A stretch of 44,419 nucleotides of DNA from Komagataeibacter intermedius TF2 (lineage in GTDB: Bacteria > Pseudomonadota > Alphaproteobacteria > Acetobacterales > Acetobacteraceae): contig NZ_BANF01000024.1 in NCBI RefSeq assembly GCF_000964425.1, positions 1 to 44,419 of the forward strand. The letters are read 5' to 3'. The stretch's first letter is position 1. Every line of letters starts with the position of its first letter. Of this stretch, positions 6,167 to 17,103 are shown piece by piece. The notes under the pieces were generated by a model. That model searched no databases. It was not told the DNA's origin and saw only the letters and a program-made list of their open reading frames with translations. A program made the translations under genes and the position numbers.

Positions 6167-9100
6167 TCAGCCCGGCGGGTCGGGTTGCGGTCCCAATGTG
6201 ACCTCCACATTATGGGCCTGCCCGTCATCCACCATCTCGACCGTGCCTGTGGGCGGCAGGGGAGTACCATCGCATGTTGCATGGCGTATGCCGTGACACA
6301 CATGGTCAGGATTGTGAACGACAACGTGATAGGTTGCCGTGCGCCAGCGCACCGTGGCCGTGAATCCCGGCCATGTATCCGGGATGCAGGGGGTGATCAG
6401 CAATTGCCTGTCCTGCACGCGCAGGCCGAGGATCGTCTCGGTCCCCACGCGCTGCATCCATCCCGCTGACCCGGTGTACCATGACCATCCTCCCCGGCCG
6501 ACATGGGGCGGGCATGAATAGATGTCGGCCGCGACCACGTAGGGTTCCAGCCTGTAACGCGCCACGTCCTCGGGGCTGGATGCGTGATTGATCGGGTTGA
6601 GGGTATGGAACAGGGCATGGGCGCGGTTTCCATCCCCCAGCGTCGCCATAGCCATGGTGGTCCACAGGGCGGCATGGGTGTACTGGCCGCCGTTTTCGCG
6701 TATGCCGGGCGGGTAGCTGCGGATATAGCCCGGATCGGGGCCAACGGCGTCAAATGGCGGGGTCAGGACAAGGACCAGCCCGTCATCCGGGCGGACAAGA
6801 CGCGTCATGGCCGATCGCATGGCGTGCTGCGCCCGTTCGGGTACGGCCACACCCGACAGTACGGCCCATGACTGTGAGATGGCGTCAATCTGGCATTCCG
6901 CGCTGGTGTGCGAGCCAAGCGGCGTGCCGTCATCAAAATAGGCGCGCAGGTACCAGTCGCCATCCCATGTCGCTTCCAATGCCGTGGCAAGGGCCGTGGC
7001 ATGGTCCTGCCACGCCTGCACGCGCGCATCATCCCCGCGGGCGCGCGCCAGCGGGATGAAGGTGGTCAGCGCATCATGCAGGAACCACCCCAGCCATACG
7101 CTTTCGCCCCGTCCCTGTTCCCCCACGCGGTTCATGCCGTCATTCCAGTCCCCCGTTCCCATAAGCGGCAGGCCATGACTGCCTGTCGCAAGGCTGTGGT
7201 CCAGTGCGCGGGCGCAGTGTTCGAACAATGTGCCGCTGTGTTCGGAAATCGCGGGGATCATGAAGCGGTCATGTTCGGTAATGGGCAGCGCTGGCGCCTC
7301 CAGAAAGGGAATGCGCTCATCCAGCACGCCCGTATCCCCCGTGGTGGTGACATAATGCGCCACGGTATGGGCCAGCCAGGCGCAGTCATCGGAAATATGG
7401 GTCCGCACGCCCGCCCCGGTATTGGGCAGCCACCAGTGCTGCACGTCCCCTTCGGCAAACTGCCGTGACGCGGCCCGTAGCAGGTGCGCGCGCACGCGGT
7501 CCGGGCATGAAAGCGCCAGCGCCATGCCATCCTGCAACTGGTCACGGAAGCCATATGCCCCGCTGGCCTGGTAAAATCCGGCCCGTGCCTGAACCCGGCT
7601 GGCCAGCGACTGGTACAGCAGCCAGCCATTGAGCATGATATCCATTGTGCGGTCGGGGGTCTGGACCTGTATGGCGCCGGTTACCGTATCCCAGTGGCGG
7701 TGGACCGCCTCCATCACATGGTCGGGACTGGTGGTACGGTACTGGCCAATCAGGGCGCGGGCATGGTCGGTGTCCGTGCCTTCACCCAGCAGGAACACGA
7801 TTTCCGCCCGTCCCCCCGGTGGCAGGGTCACCATGGTCTGTACCACGCCACATGGGTCCAGCCCGGCGCCGGTCGCCCCCTGCACGCCATTGGCATGGGC
7901 GAAGGCAAGGGGATCCGCCATCGTGCCATTGGGGCCGATAAAGGCGGCACGATCACCCGAACAGGCCGTCATGTATCCGCCAATATCGGCAAAGGCCGTG
8001 CGGTCCGCATATTCCGCGTTCCAGCGGTTGCGCGCGAACAGCGCGCCGGTTTCCCCATCGCGTTCGGTCATGATGAAGGGGGCCGCCGTACTGCGCGCCG
8101 GCCCCAGCACCCATTCCACATACGCGGTGACGGACAGGGTGCGGGACCGGTCTGACTGGTTGTGCAACTGTATGCGCGTAATCTTGACCGGGTCGGATAC
8201 CGGCACGTATTGCAGCAGGGAACTGGCCACCCCGTGCGCCACGCGGTCCAGGCGGGTATAGCCGCGTCCATGATGGGTGACATAGGTCGCGGCGGCATCG
8301 CGTCGGGTGGCGGCGGTGGGGCACCACAGGGTTCCGGTGTCCTCGTCCCGGAAATAGAAGACTTCGCCCGCATGGTCACTGACCGGATCGTTCGACCATG
8401 GCGTGATCTGGTGCTCGCGGCTGTTGCCCGACCATGTATAGCCGCTGCCTTCGCCCGAGATCTGGAAGCCGAATGCGTCATTGGCGATCACGTTGATCCA
8501 TGGCGCGGGCGTGGTCTGGCCGGGGCCAAGCACGATCACGTATTCCCGCCCGTCTTCGGCAAAGCCGCCATGGCCATTGAAGAATTCCAGCGCGGGCACC
8601 GGTGGCATGGCAAATGCCGAAGGCTGCGGTGGAACGGGGCGCGGCGCGGGCGGGAAGGACCGTGCCCGCGGCCTTTCCCCCTGGTCAAGCTGTTCGGACA
8701 GGGTGTGATCCGCATCCAGCACCACGCGGGCGATGGATATGATCAGGTGGCGCACGGCGGGCGTAATCAGGTCGGCGCGCAGCACGCGCACGGACCCGGC
8801 GGTTCCTGCCGTGCGGGGGGTCGCACGGACAAGCTGGTCAAGCGATACCTGCAGGTCCTGCAGGTAGGACGACGGGTGTTCGTTCAGGATGACAAGATCC
8901 ACCGCCAGTTGCTTGAGCCGGAAATACTCCTGCGCCAGCAGCAGGAAGCGCACGATATCCGTGCCGGAATTTTCGCGCACGCGCAGCACGACAATCGGCA
9001 GGTCGCCCGAAATGCCCTGTTCCCACAGCAGGGGCTGCGCACCCGCCCCGCGTGCGATGTCCACCGGGCTGGCGCGCAGGGCGCGGGTGGCGAACACGAT

Positions 9101-12100
9101 ATGCCCCGCCAGCCGCTGGAACAGGTCCGCCTGCGATGGGGAAATGTCCAGATGTCGCAACTGCACCTGCGCCTGTGTCCATGCCAGCGTGCGCGCGCGT
9201 TCGAACGCGGCATGGTCGTGATGGGTGTCGATCAGGTCCAGCAGGGCCGCACGGGTGGGGGCAACCATGGTCCAGAAGGCGACGCGCGCCACCGCGCCGG
9301 GACGGACGGAGACCCGCGCCCGGATGGAAAAGACGGCATCCAGCACAGTCCCGGTCGTGCCCGACAGGGGCGCGCGTGTGGCCATGGCGGCGGGCTGTCG
9401 GGCATCGTGCCTGCGACCGATGAAGCGGGCGCGATCCGTTTCAATCTCGATCGGGGCATCGCACAGCGCCAGATGGGCCACCCATATCTCCGGCTCGTCA
9501 CCGGTGCGTCGGCGGCGTGTTGCGATCAGGGCGCGTGACTGGGGGATATGCTCTGTCTGTACGAACAGCTTCGTAAAGGCCGGGTGCGCCAGATCGGCGT
9601 TCTGCGCCAGCAGCGCCAGTTCGGCGTATGACGTGATGTCCAGGTCCAGCGTTTCGCTGCCTGCGTTAAAGACCGAGACCTGACGTACTTCCGCATCGTC
9701 TTCCGCCGAGACCAGAACATCCAGCGTGGTGGTGACGGTCCCGTCGCGGCGCGCGAATTCGGCACGGTCTTCATGAAAGACCACGGCGTATTCATCGGGC
9801 GGGCTGTCGGTCGGCTGCACCCCGGCGGACCACAGACGGCCTGTCCTGCGGTTGCGGATATAAAGATACTGGCCGTATTCATCGCGTGTCGCATCCTCGC
9901 GCCAGCGCGTGATCGCCTGTCCCTGCCACCGGCTGTAGCCAGATCCCGCCGCCGTCAGCATGACCGTGTACCGTCCGTTGGACAGCAGGTGCGTGACCGG
10001 TCCGCCCATATCGGCACGGTCCACGTAACGCCCCGCAGGTGCTGCTATGGTATGGACGGGGGTATGGGTATCATCTTCGGACGGCAGGGGGCGGGCGACG
10101 GCCCCGGTGCGGGGGGCACGTTCCTGCAGCAGCAGCTCGGCCGAGGCAATGACCGGATCATCATGAAACCGTGCGCGCATGACGCCATTCATGATCGTAT
10201 CGGCCACCGCCAGGATGGACATGCCCTGATGATGGGCCATATAGGCGCGGATGATCGCAACGCGGTGGCTGTCGGGCACGCGGTCGGGCGTATAATCCAG
10301 TGCTTCGTACAGGCCATACCGGCCCAGCGCCCCGGTTCTTTCCAGCGTATGCAGGTTGGCCACCGCTTTCTGCGGGTCGATCATGGCGGCCAGCATGGTG
10401 GCGTAGGGGGCGACCACCGTGTCCATTCCCAGTCCGCGCTTCAGCCCCAGTCCGGGAATGCCGAAATTGGAGTACTGATAGGTATAGTCAAGGTCGCGCG
10501 CGTTATAGGCGGATTCCGATATGCCCCACGGAATGTCACGATCCTGCCCATAGGCGATCTGGCGCTGGACGATCAGCTTGTTGGTCTGTTCCAGCAGGCT
10601 GCCCATGGGGGCGCGCATGACCAGTGATGGCATGAGGTATTCAAACATGGACCCCGACCACGACACCAGCGCCGCCCCGCTGCCCACGGGTGTTATGGAC
10701 CGGCCAAGGCGGAACCAGTCATGGGCGGGCATGTCACCCTTGGCGATGGCGAAAAACACCGCCAGCCGTGCTTCGGACGCCAGCAGGTCGTAGCAGTTGG
10801 TGTCCTGCGTATCTTCCGCCACCAGATAGCCGATGGACAGCAGCTTGCGCGACGGGTTGCACAGGAAGGCGAAATCCATGTCCTGCGCCATGCGCCAGGC
10901 CGTCTGCGCCACGGCCTCCAGCCGTGCGCCAAGGGTGGCGTACAGGTCCGTATCCAGATCGCGCAGGTGGCTTTCCAGCGTGCGCAGGGGGGCTGATACC
11001 CAGAACGTGCGCTCGTTCACCGTGTCTTCATCATGGCCCGATGGGGGGGGCGTCATGCCCGCCACATAATCCATGACCGCTGCCGCCTGGCGACGCAGGG
11101 CGGACAGCTGTGTTGCCGAGCGGTTGGCGTCTGCGGACAGGACGGAGTTCTTCAGTCCCGTCAGCAGGCGCAGCAGATGGCGTTCCGCGGGTGTGTGGCT
11201 GATGCGCGTGCCGTTACGGAATGTCAGGTCGGTAATCGCGATGTTCAGCGCATCCGTCACCCCTTCGCGCCAGGTGGCGAATTCAGGACCGTTTTCCCGC
11301 CAGCGCTGGCACGCGCTGGATAGCGTGACGAGGTGACCGGCAAGGTTCCCGCTGTCGACACTGGAAATATAGACCGGGTCAAGCGGGCGGAGGTCGTCGG
11401 TGGCATACCAGTTGTAGAAATGTCCCCGGTAGCGCGGCATGATCTTCAGCGTGGCGAAGGTCGCCTCCAGCCGCGCCACGGTGTCGGCCAGGCCGATCCA
11501 GCCGAAATCCCGCGCACTGGCGCAGCACAGCAGGTACAGGCCGATATTGGTGGGTGATGTGCGTCGGGCCAGGACAGGGGCGGGATCTTCCTGGAAATTG
11601 TCCGGCGGCAGCATGTGGTCTGCAGGCGTGGTAAAGGTTTCGAAAAAGCGCCACGTGCGGCGCGCGACCATGCGCAGGATGCGCGTATCGGTGCGTGAGG
11701 GCCGCGAACGTGCGGAAATGACCGGCGTGCGGCTGGCCCACATCGCCACGGCGGGCGACAGGCACCACAACGTGGCGACCGGCACGGACGCGAACAGGCT
11801 CCATGGCGCCCATATGGCCGTGGCCGTGACACACCCGCAGCCCAGCAGCGGGGCCGTGAACATCCGCCCGTAATATCCCGCAAGGCCCGAGCGCATGAGC
11901 CCCGCGATCTGGGCTGCGGGCACCCATTGCAGCAGGTGGCGGCGCGTGATCAGCACGCGCACCAGCGTGCGCGTGATCGCATCCGTCATGAGTACGGACT
12001 GATGGGCGAGGAAGGTGATGGTCAGGAAAGTCATGACCGCCGCCTCGGCGCTCTGCGTGCCGATGACGTTGAGGTAACTGCGCAGTGTAATCCATTCCCG

Positions 12101-14755
12101 CCGGGGCACGATATCGGGCAGTACCGGCAGGAACGCAGGCAGCGCCAGGGCCGCCAGCATGAAGGTCGTCCAGATCAGGGCGGCATGGAACGGCAGGAAC
12201 CATCCCGCCACAAGGCTTGCCAGCGCCAGCGGCATGCACATCGTGCGGCGCAGGTTATCGAGCATTTTCCACCGCGCGATGCCCGACAGCCGTGCTGCGC
12301 GTGCCGGCACGCTGCGCGGCGGCAGGCTGGATACGATCCACGGCAGCAGCTGCCAGTCGCCACGTGTCCAGCGGTGCAGCCGCTGGGCCGCGACAAGGTA
12401 GTCGGTAGGAAATTCCTCGACCACCTCGATATCCGTCACCAGTCCGGCGCGGGCGAAGATGCCTTCGAACAGGTCATGGCTGAGCATGGTGGATTCAGGT
12501 ACCCGCCGGGCGAGGGCGGCTTCGAAGGCGTCAACGTCGTATATGCCCTTGCCTGCATAGGACCCTTCGCCAAACATGTCCTGATACAGGTCGGATACGG
12601 CAGCGGAATAGGCGTCGATGCCGCTGGCGCTGGCGAAAATGCGCTGGAACAGCGTGCTCTGGTGCCCCACGGGCAGCGATGGCGTCACCCGTGGCTGCAG
12701 GATGGCGTAGCCTTCATGCACCCGTCCGGATACGGGATCGAAACGCGGCGCGTTCAGGGGATGGGCCATCTTGCCAATCAGGCGGCGCACGGTTTCCAGC
12801 GGCAGGCGCGTATCGGCATCAAGGGTGATGACATAGCGTATGCCTGCAGGCAGGTCATGCGGGGGGGACAGGAAGGTCGTGTCCGTCGCCCCGCGCAGCA
12901 GGCGGTTGAGTTCATGCAGCTTGCCGCGCTTGCGTTCCCACCCCATCCAGACCCGTTCGCTTTCGCACCGGACCCGCCTGCGGTGCAGCAGGTAAAAACG
13001 CGTGCCCTGCGCGCCCGCGCCATATTTCCGGTTCAGCCTGTCAATGCCTGCGCGCGCCAGTGCCAGCAGGCGCTGGTCATCGGGGGCATCGGCGCTGTCA
13101 TGGTCGGTCCAGTCGGTCAGGAGCGCGAAGTGAACCGTATCGTCGCGCACGCTCAGGTAATGGACCTCCAGCCGCGCGACCAGTTCGTCCACGGTTCTGT
13201 CCGTTGTCAGCAACGCAGGCACGACCAGCATGGTACGCAGATGGGCAGGAATGCCATGCAGTAATTCCAGTCCCGGCAGGATGGTGGCATGTACCGCCTC
13301 CAGCGCCAGGCGGTTGACGCAGGCGACTGCCGCCTCCGAAATCGGGATGAAGGCAATGACCGGCAGGGCCCATGCGACATCCATGCCGGCCCGATGGACC
13401 AGCCACACCGGAATGGCGATGAACAGCAGCGTAAGCAGCGTGACCACGATGCTGTAGGCCGTGATCCCGTAGGCGCAGAAAGCCCGGACCAGGCGGCGTG
13501 ACAGTGTGGGCCGGAACCCGATCGCAGCCTCCAGCGCCGGTCGTCCCGCCATAAGCAGGTAATAGCCCGGATCGCAGCGCCGGGGGTCATCCGCGCCCCT
13601 GTCGCGTGCCGCATGCGCCATGGCCACGGCCTGTCTGGCTATGTCCATTTCGCTGTGGCGGCAGCCGCGGGCCAGATTTTCTATGGCCTTGCGGTACAGG
13701 TCGCGGCTGGCAAAATCAGCCTGTGTAAAACTGTCATATTCGGCAAAAAGCCGGTCGATCAGGCTGACCCGTTCAAAGGCTTCGGTCCAGTCGAAACCGG
13801 CGATCAGCCGCAGGCTGGTGATGATGTTGCGTATGGTGGCGTTGAACGCCCCCTGTTCATGCAGGTCGTCGCGCACCGCGTCGTCAATGGTGGTGTGCCG
13901 GTCCGCCAGACGCTGTTCCAGCCAGACAAGGGCCGGGTCCTTTTCCGGATCCAGCCCACGCGAACGGTGGACAAGTTGCGCGGTGAACGCATTATTGAGG
14001 ATACGGAGGTCAACCGCCGCCAGGAAACCCGCCATGGCCGCCTGCGTGCCCTTGCGGTAGGCGGCCAGCTGGTCGGCCAGCTGGTCAGCGGCGCGCCTGC
14101 TGGCGTTATTGTCCATGATCGCGCTGACGACACGGCGCAGGTTTTCAATCAGCACGATCCGCAACGTGATCGGGACTGCCCACAGTTCCCCGATCGTAAG
14201 CGGCGTGACACTCTGGTAAGCCTGCAGATAATTGTACAGGATTTCAGGCTGCAGGTTGCTGTCGGTATGGGCGACAAGGGCCCATGTCACGCCAAACACC
14301 CGCGGCAGCCCGGCAAACGGGCCATTGGCCAGTTTGGGCAGGCACGCATAATAACTGGCGGGCAGGTCCAGATCCGTTTCACGTATCTGCATGTCCACCA
14401 GCGCGTAATTGTCCGCCAGCCACTGGGCCGCAGGCGTAAGCTGTTTCCCGTTCTGGATATCCTGCGCGATCCGCACGTCGGCTGCGCGCAGGAACGCCCC
14501 GTTTTCCGCCAGCCGCCGCGACAGGGGCTGACCGTGCGTGCGGGCATGCCCGTCGGGTACGACGGTCTGGGCCGCGGCAAGGCTGCGCGCGTGGGCTTCC
14601 AGCCGTTCCATGCCGAAAATCTCGCTTTTCAGCGGGGCGAAGTCATTTTCCCACAAGGGCGGCGGCACGCGACCGAACAGGCGTGCAAGCCATGGGTGTC
14701 GTGTTGACCGGACTGCAGGCTCGGGCTGTGGGAGGGTGGTGGTGATCCCGTCCAT
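6167..14755 (-). CDS. ndvB: Cyclic beta-1,2-glucan synthase (ChvB/NdvB type)
   Basis: This 2,862-residue inner-membrane enzyme starts and extends a linear beta-1,2-glucan from UDP-glucose, then trims and cyclises it to periplasmic cyclic glucan. The N-terminal region precedes membrane helices near residue 432. A GT84 domain shows DADTRL (about 647) and the QxxRW-like RLHRWTRGDW (about 795). Further helices lie at about 835-880, 905-940 and 960-1015. A glycoamylase-like (PF10091-type) segment spans about 1285-1520. Two beta-sandwich repeats (from about 1565 and 2050) lead to a GH94 phosphorylase-like domain with the acidic GDWNDGM motif (about 2535). Length matches ChvB/NdvB (about 2,800). GGAG precedes the ATG. 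The large plus-strand readings inside it are codon-bias shadows. Confidence 0.95.
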   Translation of the reverse strand: MDGITTTLPQPEPAVRSTRHPWLARLFGRVPPPLWENDFAPLKSEIFGMERLEAHARSLAAAQTVVPDGHARTHGQPLSRRLAENGAFLRAADVRIAQDIQNGKQLTPAAQWLADNYALVDMQIRETDLDLPASYYACLPKLANGPFAGLPRVFGVTWALVAHTDSNLQPEILYNYLQAYQSVTPLTIGELWAVPITLRIVLIENLRRVVSAIMDNNASRRAADQLADQLAAYRKGTQAAMAGFLAAVDLRILNNAFTAQLVHRSRGLDPEKDPALVWLEQRLADRHTTIDDAVRDDLHEQGAFNATIRNIITSLRLIAGFDWTEAFERVSLIDRLFAEYDSFTQADFASRDLYRKAIENLARGCRHSEMDIARQAVAMAHAARDRGADDPRRCDPGYYLLMAGRPALEAAIGFRPTLSRRLVRAFCAYGITAYSIVVTLLTLLFIAIPVWLVHRAGMDVAWALPVIAFIPISEAAVACVNRLALEAVHATILPGLELLHGIPAHLRTMLVVPALLTTDRTVDELVARLEVHYLSVRDDTVHFALLTDWTDHDSADAPDDQRLLALARAGIDRLNRKYGAGAQGTRFYLLHRRRVRCESERVWMGWERKRGKLHELNRLLRGATDTTFLSPPHDLPAGIRYVITLDADTRLPLETVRRLIGKMAHPLNAPRFDPVSGRVHEGYAILQPRVTPSLPVGHQSTLFQRIFASASGIDAYSAAVSDLYQDMFGEGSYAGKGIYDVDAFEAALARRVPESTMLSHDLFEGIFARAGLVTDIEVVEEFPTDYLVAAQRLHRWTRGDWQLLPWIVSSLPPRSVPARAARLSGIARWKMLDNLRRTMCMPLALASLVAGWFLPFHAALIWTTFMLAALALPAFLPVLPDIVPRREWITLRSYLNVIGTQSAEAAVMTFLTITFLAHQSVLMTDAITRTLVRVLITRRHLLQWVPAAQIAGLMRSGLAGYYGRMFTAPLLGCGCVTATAIWAPWSLFASVPVATLWCLSPAVAMWASRTPVISARSRPSRTDTRILRMVARRTWRFFETFTTPADHMLPPDNFQEDPAPVLARRTSPTNIGLYLLCCASARDFGWIGLADTVARLEATFATLKIMPRYRGHFYNWYATDDLRPLDPVYISSVDSGNLAGHLVTLSSACQRWRENGPEFATWREGVTDALNIAITDLTFRNGTRISHTPAERHLLRLLTGLKNSVLSADANRSATQLSALRRQAAAVMDYVAGMTPPPSGHDEDTVNERTFWVSAPLRTLESHLRDLDTDLYATLGARLEAVAQTAWRMAQDMDFAFLCNPSRKLLSIGYLVAEDTQDTNCYDLLASEARLAVFFAIAKGDMPAHDWFRLGRSITPVGSGAALVSWSGSMFEYLMPSLVMRAPMGSLLEQTNKLIVQRQIAYGQDRDIPWGISESAYNARDLDYTYQYSNFGIPGLGLKRGLGMDTVVAPYATMLAAMIDPQKAVANLHTLERTGALGRYGLYEALDYTPDRVPDSHRVAIIRAYMAHHQGMSILAVADTIMNGVMRARFHDDPVIASAELLLQERAPRTGAVARPLPSEDDTHTPVHTIAAPAGRYVDRADMGGPVTHLLSNGRYTVMLTAAGSGYSRWQGQAITRWREDATRDEYGQYLYIRNRRTGRLWSAGVQPTDSPPDEYAVVFHEDRAEFARRDGTVTTTLDVLVSAEDDAEVRQVSVFNAGSETLDLDITSYAELALLAQNADLAHPAFTKLFVQTEHIPQSRALIATRRRRTGDEPEIWVAHLALCDAPIEIETDRARFIGRRHDARQPAAMATRAPLSGTTGTVLDAVFSIRARVSVRPGAVARVAFWTMVAPTRAALLDLIDTHHDHAAFERARTLAWTQAQVQLRHLDISPSQADLFQRLAGHIVFATRALRASPVDIARGAGAQPLLWEQGISGDLPIVVLRVRENSGTDIVRFLLLAQEYFRLKQLAVDLVILNEHPSSYLQDLQVSLDQLVRATPRTAGTAGSVRVLRADLITPAVRHLIISIARVVLDADHTLSEQLDQGERPRARSFPPAPRPVPPQPSAFAMPPVPALEFFNGHGGFAEDGREYVIVLGPGQTTPAPWINVIANDAFGFQISGEGSGYTWSGNSREHQITPWSNDPVSDHAGEVFYFRDEDTGTLWCPTAATRRDAAATYVTHHGRGYTRLDRVAHGVASSLLQYVPVSDPVKITRIQLHNQSDRSRTLSVTAYVEWVLGPARSTAAPFIMTERDGETGALFARNRWNAEYADRTAFADIGGYMTACSGDRAAFIGPNGTMADPLAFAHANGVQGATGAGLDPCGVVQTMVTLPPGGRAEIVFLLGEGTDTDHARALIGQYRTTSPDHVMEAVHRHWDTVTGAIQVQTPDRTMDIMLNGWLLYQSLASRVQARAGFYQASGAYGFRDQLQDGMALALSCPDRVRAHLLRAASRQFAEGDVQHWWLPNTGAGVRTHISDDCAWLAHTVAHYVTTTGDTGVLDERIPFLEAPALPITEHDRFMIPAISEHSGTLFEHCARALDHSLATGSHGLPLMGTGDWNDGMNRVGEQGRGESVWLGWFLHDALTTFIPLARARGDDARVQAWQDHATALATALEATWDGDWYLRAYFDDGTPLGSHTSAECQIDAISQSWAVLSGVAVPERAQHAMRSAMTRLVRPDDGLVLVLTPPFDAVGPDPGYIRSYPPGIRENGGQYTHAALWTTMAMATLGDGNRAHALFHTLNPINHASSPEDVARYRLEPYVVAADIYSCPPHVGRGGWSWYTGSAGWMQRVGTETILGLRVQDRQLLITPCIPDTWPGFTATVRWRTATYHVVVHNPDHVCHGIRHATCDGTPLPPTGTVEMVDDGQAHNVEVTLGPQPDPPG

Positions 14756-15506
14756 TTTCTGCTCCAGTTGCAGGCACGTGCCGGCCTGTGGACAGGCTGC
14801 TGCCCGTGCGGGCGTTCATTTCCGGAAAAGGCTTTTCCTTGGCTGCGGGGTGGGGGGCATGGACCCGCGCAGTATCGTCGGTGGCGTTCCGTCAGGTGGG
14901 TGGGGGACGGTGTCCCCGCCTGTTTTCAGGGCACGCTCCGGTGTTGCGGGCATGGCTGTCGGTTGTGTCCTGTCGGACGGTATGGTCTGTCCCGGCGGCG
15001 CGGGTTTGTGGGATGCACCCATCCTCTGTTCTCCTCTGTCCGGGGATAAAGGGGTGGTGGTGGATCAGGCCTGCGGGACATGGCGGTCAGTGTGTGTGAC
15101 CGGATTGCCGCAGGCTTGGCCAGAACGTGCCCATCGGGCCTGCGTTGCATATATTTTACTGGCGTTTTATTTGGACTGAAAAATACCCGTCTGGATTTAT
15201 GATACAAAAAACCATAAAAACGGTTTTCCTGAACAGGAACGTCGGGGGAACTGTTTCAGGCAATACTGGATATCAATACATGAAACCCGCCATTTCTGTT
15301 GTGGCGCATGGGGCGGGCGCATATCATACGGGGCTGTAGCGCACGCGCATGGCCGTCCGTCGCACGGCGCGAAACCTGTCCGGGCCATATTTTATTATGT
15401 GAATACGTCCCGTCAGCCTGTCCGCGCGTGGCACTGTCCCCGCCGTGGCGCGTTATTGCCTGGGGCCATGATGGACAGGCCCGGCAATCTGACAGGTAGG
15501 GCGCGC
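14756..15506. other. Intergenic region between ndvB and the antiporter gene
   Basis: About 750 bases separate the divergent ndvB and antiporter starts. Short readings exist on both strands but none has a convincing ribosome-binding site, domain or composition. The stretch 15160-15300 is notably AT-richer than its surroundings and probably carries promoters for one or both genes. No RNA gene or known riboswitch was recognised. Confidence 0.5.
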
Positions 15507-17096
15507 ATGTCCAACGTAGGGCGGTTTGAATTCATCCTGCTGCTGATTGTCCTGATCGTGGGATTGGAACTGGTGGCGCGCAAGCTGCGCCTGCCGCCGG
15601 CGGCGGCGCTGGTGCTGGGGGGCATCGCCATCGCGCTGATGCCCGGCGTGCCGGTGATCGGGATTGATCCCGATCTGGTGCTGATCGTGTTCCTGCCGCC
15701 GCTTCTGCTGGCCGGGGCCTATTTTTCCGTCTGGCATGCATTCCGGAAGCACCTGCTGGGGATATTGCAGCTGGCGGTGGGCGGGGTCGCGTTCACCACG
15801 CTGGCGGTGGCGGCCGCGACGCGGTGGCTGATCCCGTCCATGCCGTGGGCAGCCTGCGCGGCGCTGGGGGCGATCGTGGCCCCGCCCGATGCCGTGGCGG
15901 CGAAGGCGGTGCTCAAGCATGTGCCCCTGCCGGAACGGATGACGACCCTGCTGGAAGGGGAAAGCCTGCTGGATGACGCCGCCAGCCTTGTCATCTACCG
16001 TTTTGCCACCCTTGCGGTGCTGACCGGCAGTTTCAGGCCCGTCCATGCCATGGTCACGTTTTTTTTCCTGGCGTTGGGCGGTCTGGTGCTGGGGGGCGTG
16101 CTGGCATGGGTGTGGATCCGGCTGCTGACGCGCGTGCGTGACCGGATCCTTAGCATCACCATGACGTTGCTGCTGCCCTGGGTGGCCTATATCGGGGGGG
16201 AACAGGTTGGCGTTTCAGGGGTCATTACCACCGTTGTGGCGGGGCTGGTGCTGGGCTGGCGGCAGCATGACGTTTTCAGCGCCGACGAACGCCTGCGCTG
16301 GGCGGCGGTGTGGGAAGTGCTGGTGTTCGTGCTGGAATCCCTTGTGTTCGTGCTGATCGGCATTTCGCTGCATGCCATCGTGCTGCGGCATATGGGCACG
16401 GCATGGGTGGCGCAGGACGTGGTCCTGCCGGTGGCAGGCATCGTGACGGTGGTGCTGGTATCGCGTTTTGTCTGGATGCTGCTGACCGAAGGGGGGCGTG
16501 TCGCATTCCTGCCACGTGGCAGACGGCCGGGCTGGCGGGGGTTTTCCAGCTTTGTCGCCATTATGGGATGGTGCGGCATGCGCGGCGTGGTCAGTCTGGC
16601 GATCGTGCTGGCCCTGCCACCGGAAATGCCCAACCGTGACATCATGCAGATCGCGACCTTCGTGGTCATTCTGGTTACCGTTCTGGTGCAGGGCACGACC
16701 ATTGGCTGGGTCATCCGCATGACGGGGGGCGAACCCGCGCATCCACGCGGTCAGCGCCATCACCTGTCCGTATCGCAGGCGCGTGCGCTGATCGCCCGGT
16801 CGCAGGAACACGCCATGCGGCAGCTGGCCTATGCCCCGGATGGGCAGATCGTCCATTCCCGCCTGCTGGAACAGTACGCCTATCGCGCGGAACTGGCGGA
16901 ACGTTTCAGTCACGAGCAGCAGGCGCTGCAGGGACGCAAGGATGCCCATTACAAGGCGCTTCTGGCGACCATAGACGCCGGTCGCGCGGAACTGCTGCGC
17001 CTGCACCGCAGCGGGGAAATCCATGACGCCGTCCTGCACCAGCTGGAACATGAACTGGACCTGCAGCAGATGACGGCGGAAGGCGGCCTGATCTGA
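15507..17096 (+). CDS. Na+/H+ antiporter, CPA1 family
   Basis: The protein has 529 residues from ATG 15507 (MSNVGRFEF; AGGTAGGG upstream). Earlier in-frame starts at 15399 or 15468 would add a non-hydrophobic leader and are disfavoured. About 12 transmembrane helices fill residues 5-425. The ion-binding region of CPA1 exchangers is present: APPDAVAA and LLEGESLLDDAASLV contain the acidic residues used for Na+/H+ exchange. A hydrophilic cytoplasmic tail of about 100 residues, rich in Arg, Gln and Glu, ends the protein, as in bacterial NhaP/YjcE-like members. It ends 7 bases from the convergent LysR gene. The likely role is pH and sodium homeostasis. Confidence 0.88.
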   Translation: MSNVGRFEFILLLIVLIVGLELVARKLRLPPAAALVLGGIAIALMPGVPVIGIDPDLVLIVFLPPLLLAGAYFSVWHAFRKHLLGILQLAVGGVAFTTLAVAAATRWLIPSMPWAACAALGAIVAPPDAVAAKAVLKHVPLPERMTTLLEGESLLDDAASLVIYRFATLAVLTGSFRPVHAMVTFFFLALGGLVLGGVLAWVWIRLLTRVRDRILSITMTLLLPWVAYIGGEQVGVSGVITTVVAGLVLGWRQHDVFSADERLRWAAVWEVLVFVLESLVFVLIGISLHAIVLRHMGTAWVAQDVVLPVAGIVTVVLVSRFVWMLLTEGGRVAFLPRGRRPGWRGFSSFVAIMGWCGMRGVVSLAIVLALPPEMPNRDIMQIATFVVILVTVLVQGTTIGWVIRMTGGEPAHPRGQRHHLSVSQARALIARSQEHAMRQLAYAPDGQIVHSRLLEQYAYRAELAERFSHEQQALQGRKDAHYKALLATIDAGRAELLRLHRSGEIHDAVLHQLEHELDLQQMTAEGGLI

Positions 17097-17103
17097 CCCT
17101 GTC

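Noticed and set aside
8162-14707. Several plus-strand readings of 280-460 codons inside ndvB (8162-9538, 9773-10627, 11927-13264, 13613-14707)
   Set aside because: They are antisense shadows caused by GC-rich codon bias; they lack domains, and ndvB is intact across the whole region.
14756-15506. Small ORFs such as 14788-15099 and 15127-15339 between ndvB and the antiporter
   Set aside because: No ribosome-binding site, no recognisable domain, and overlapping alternatives in several frames.
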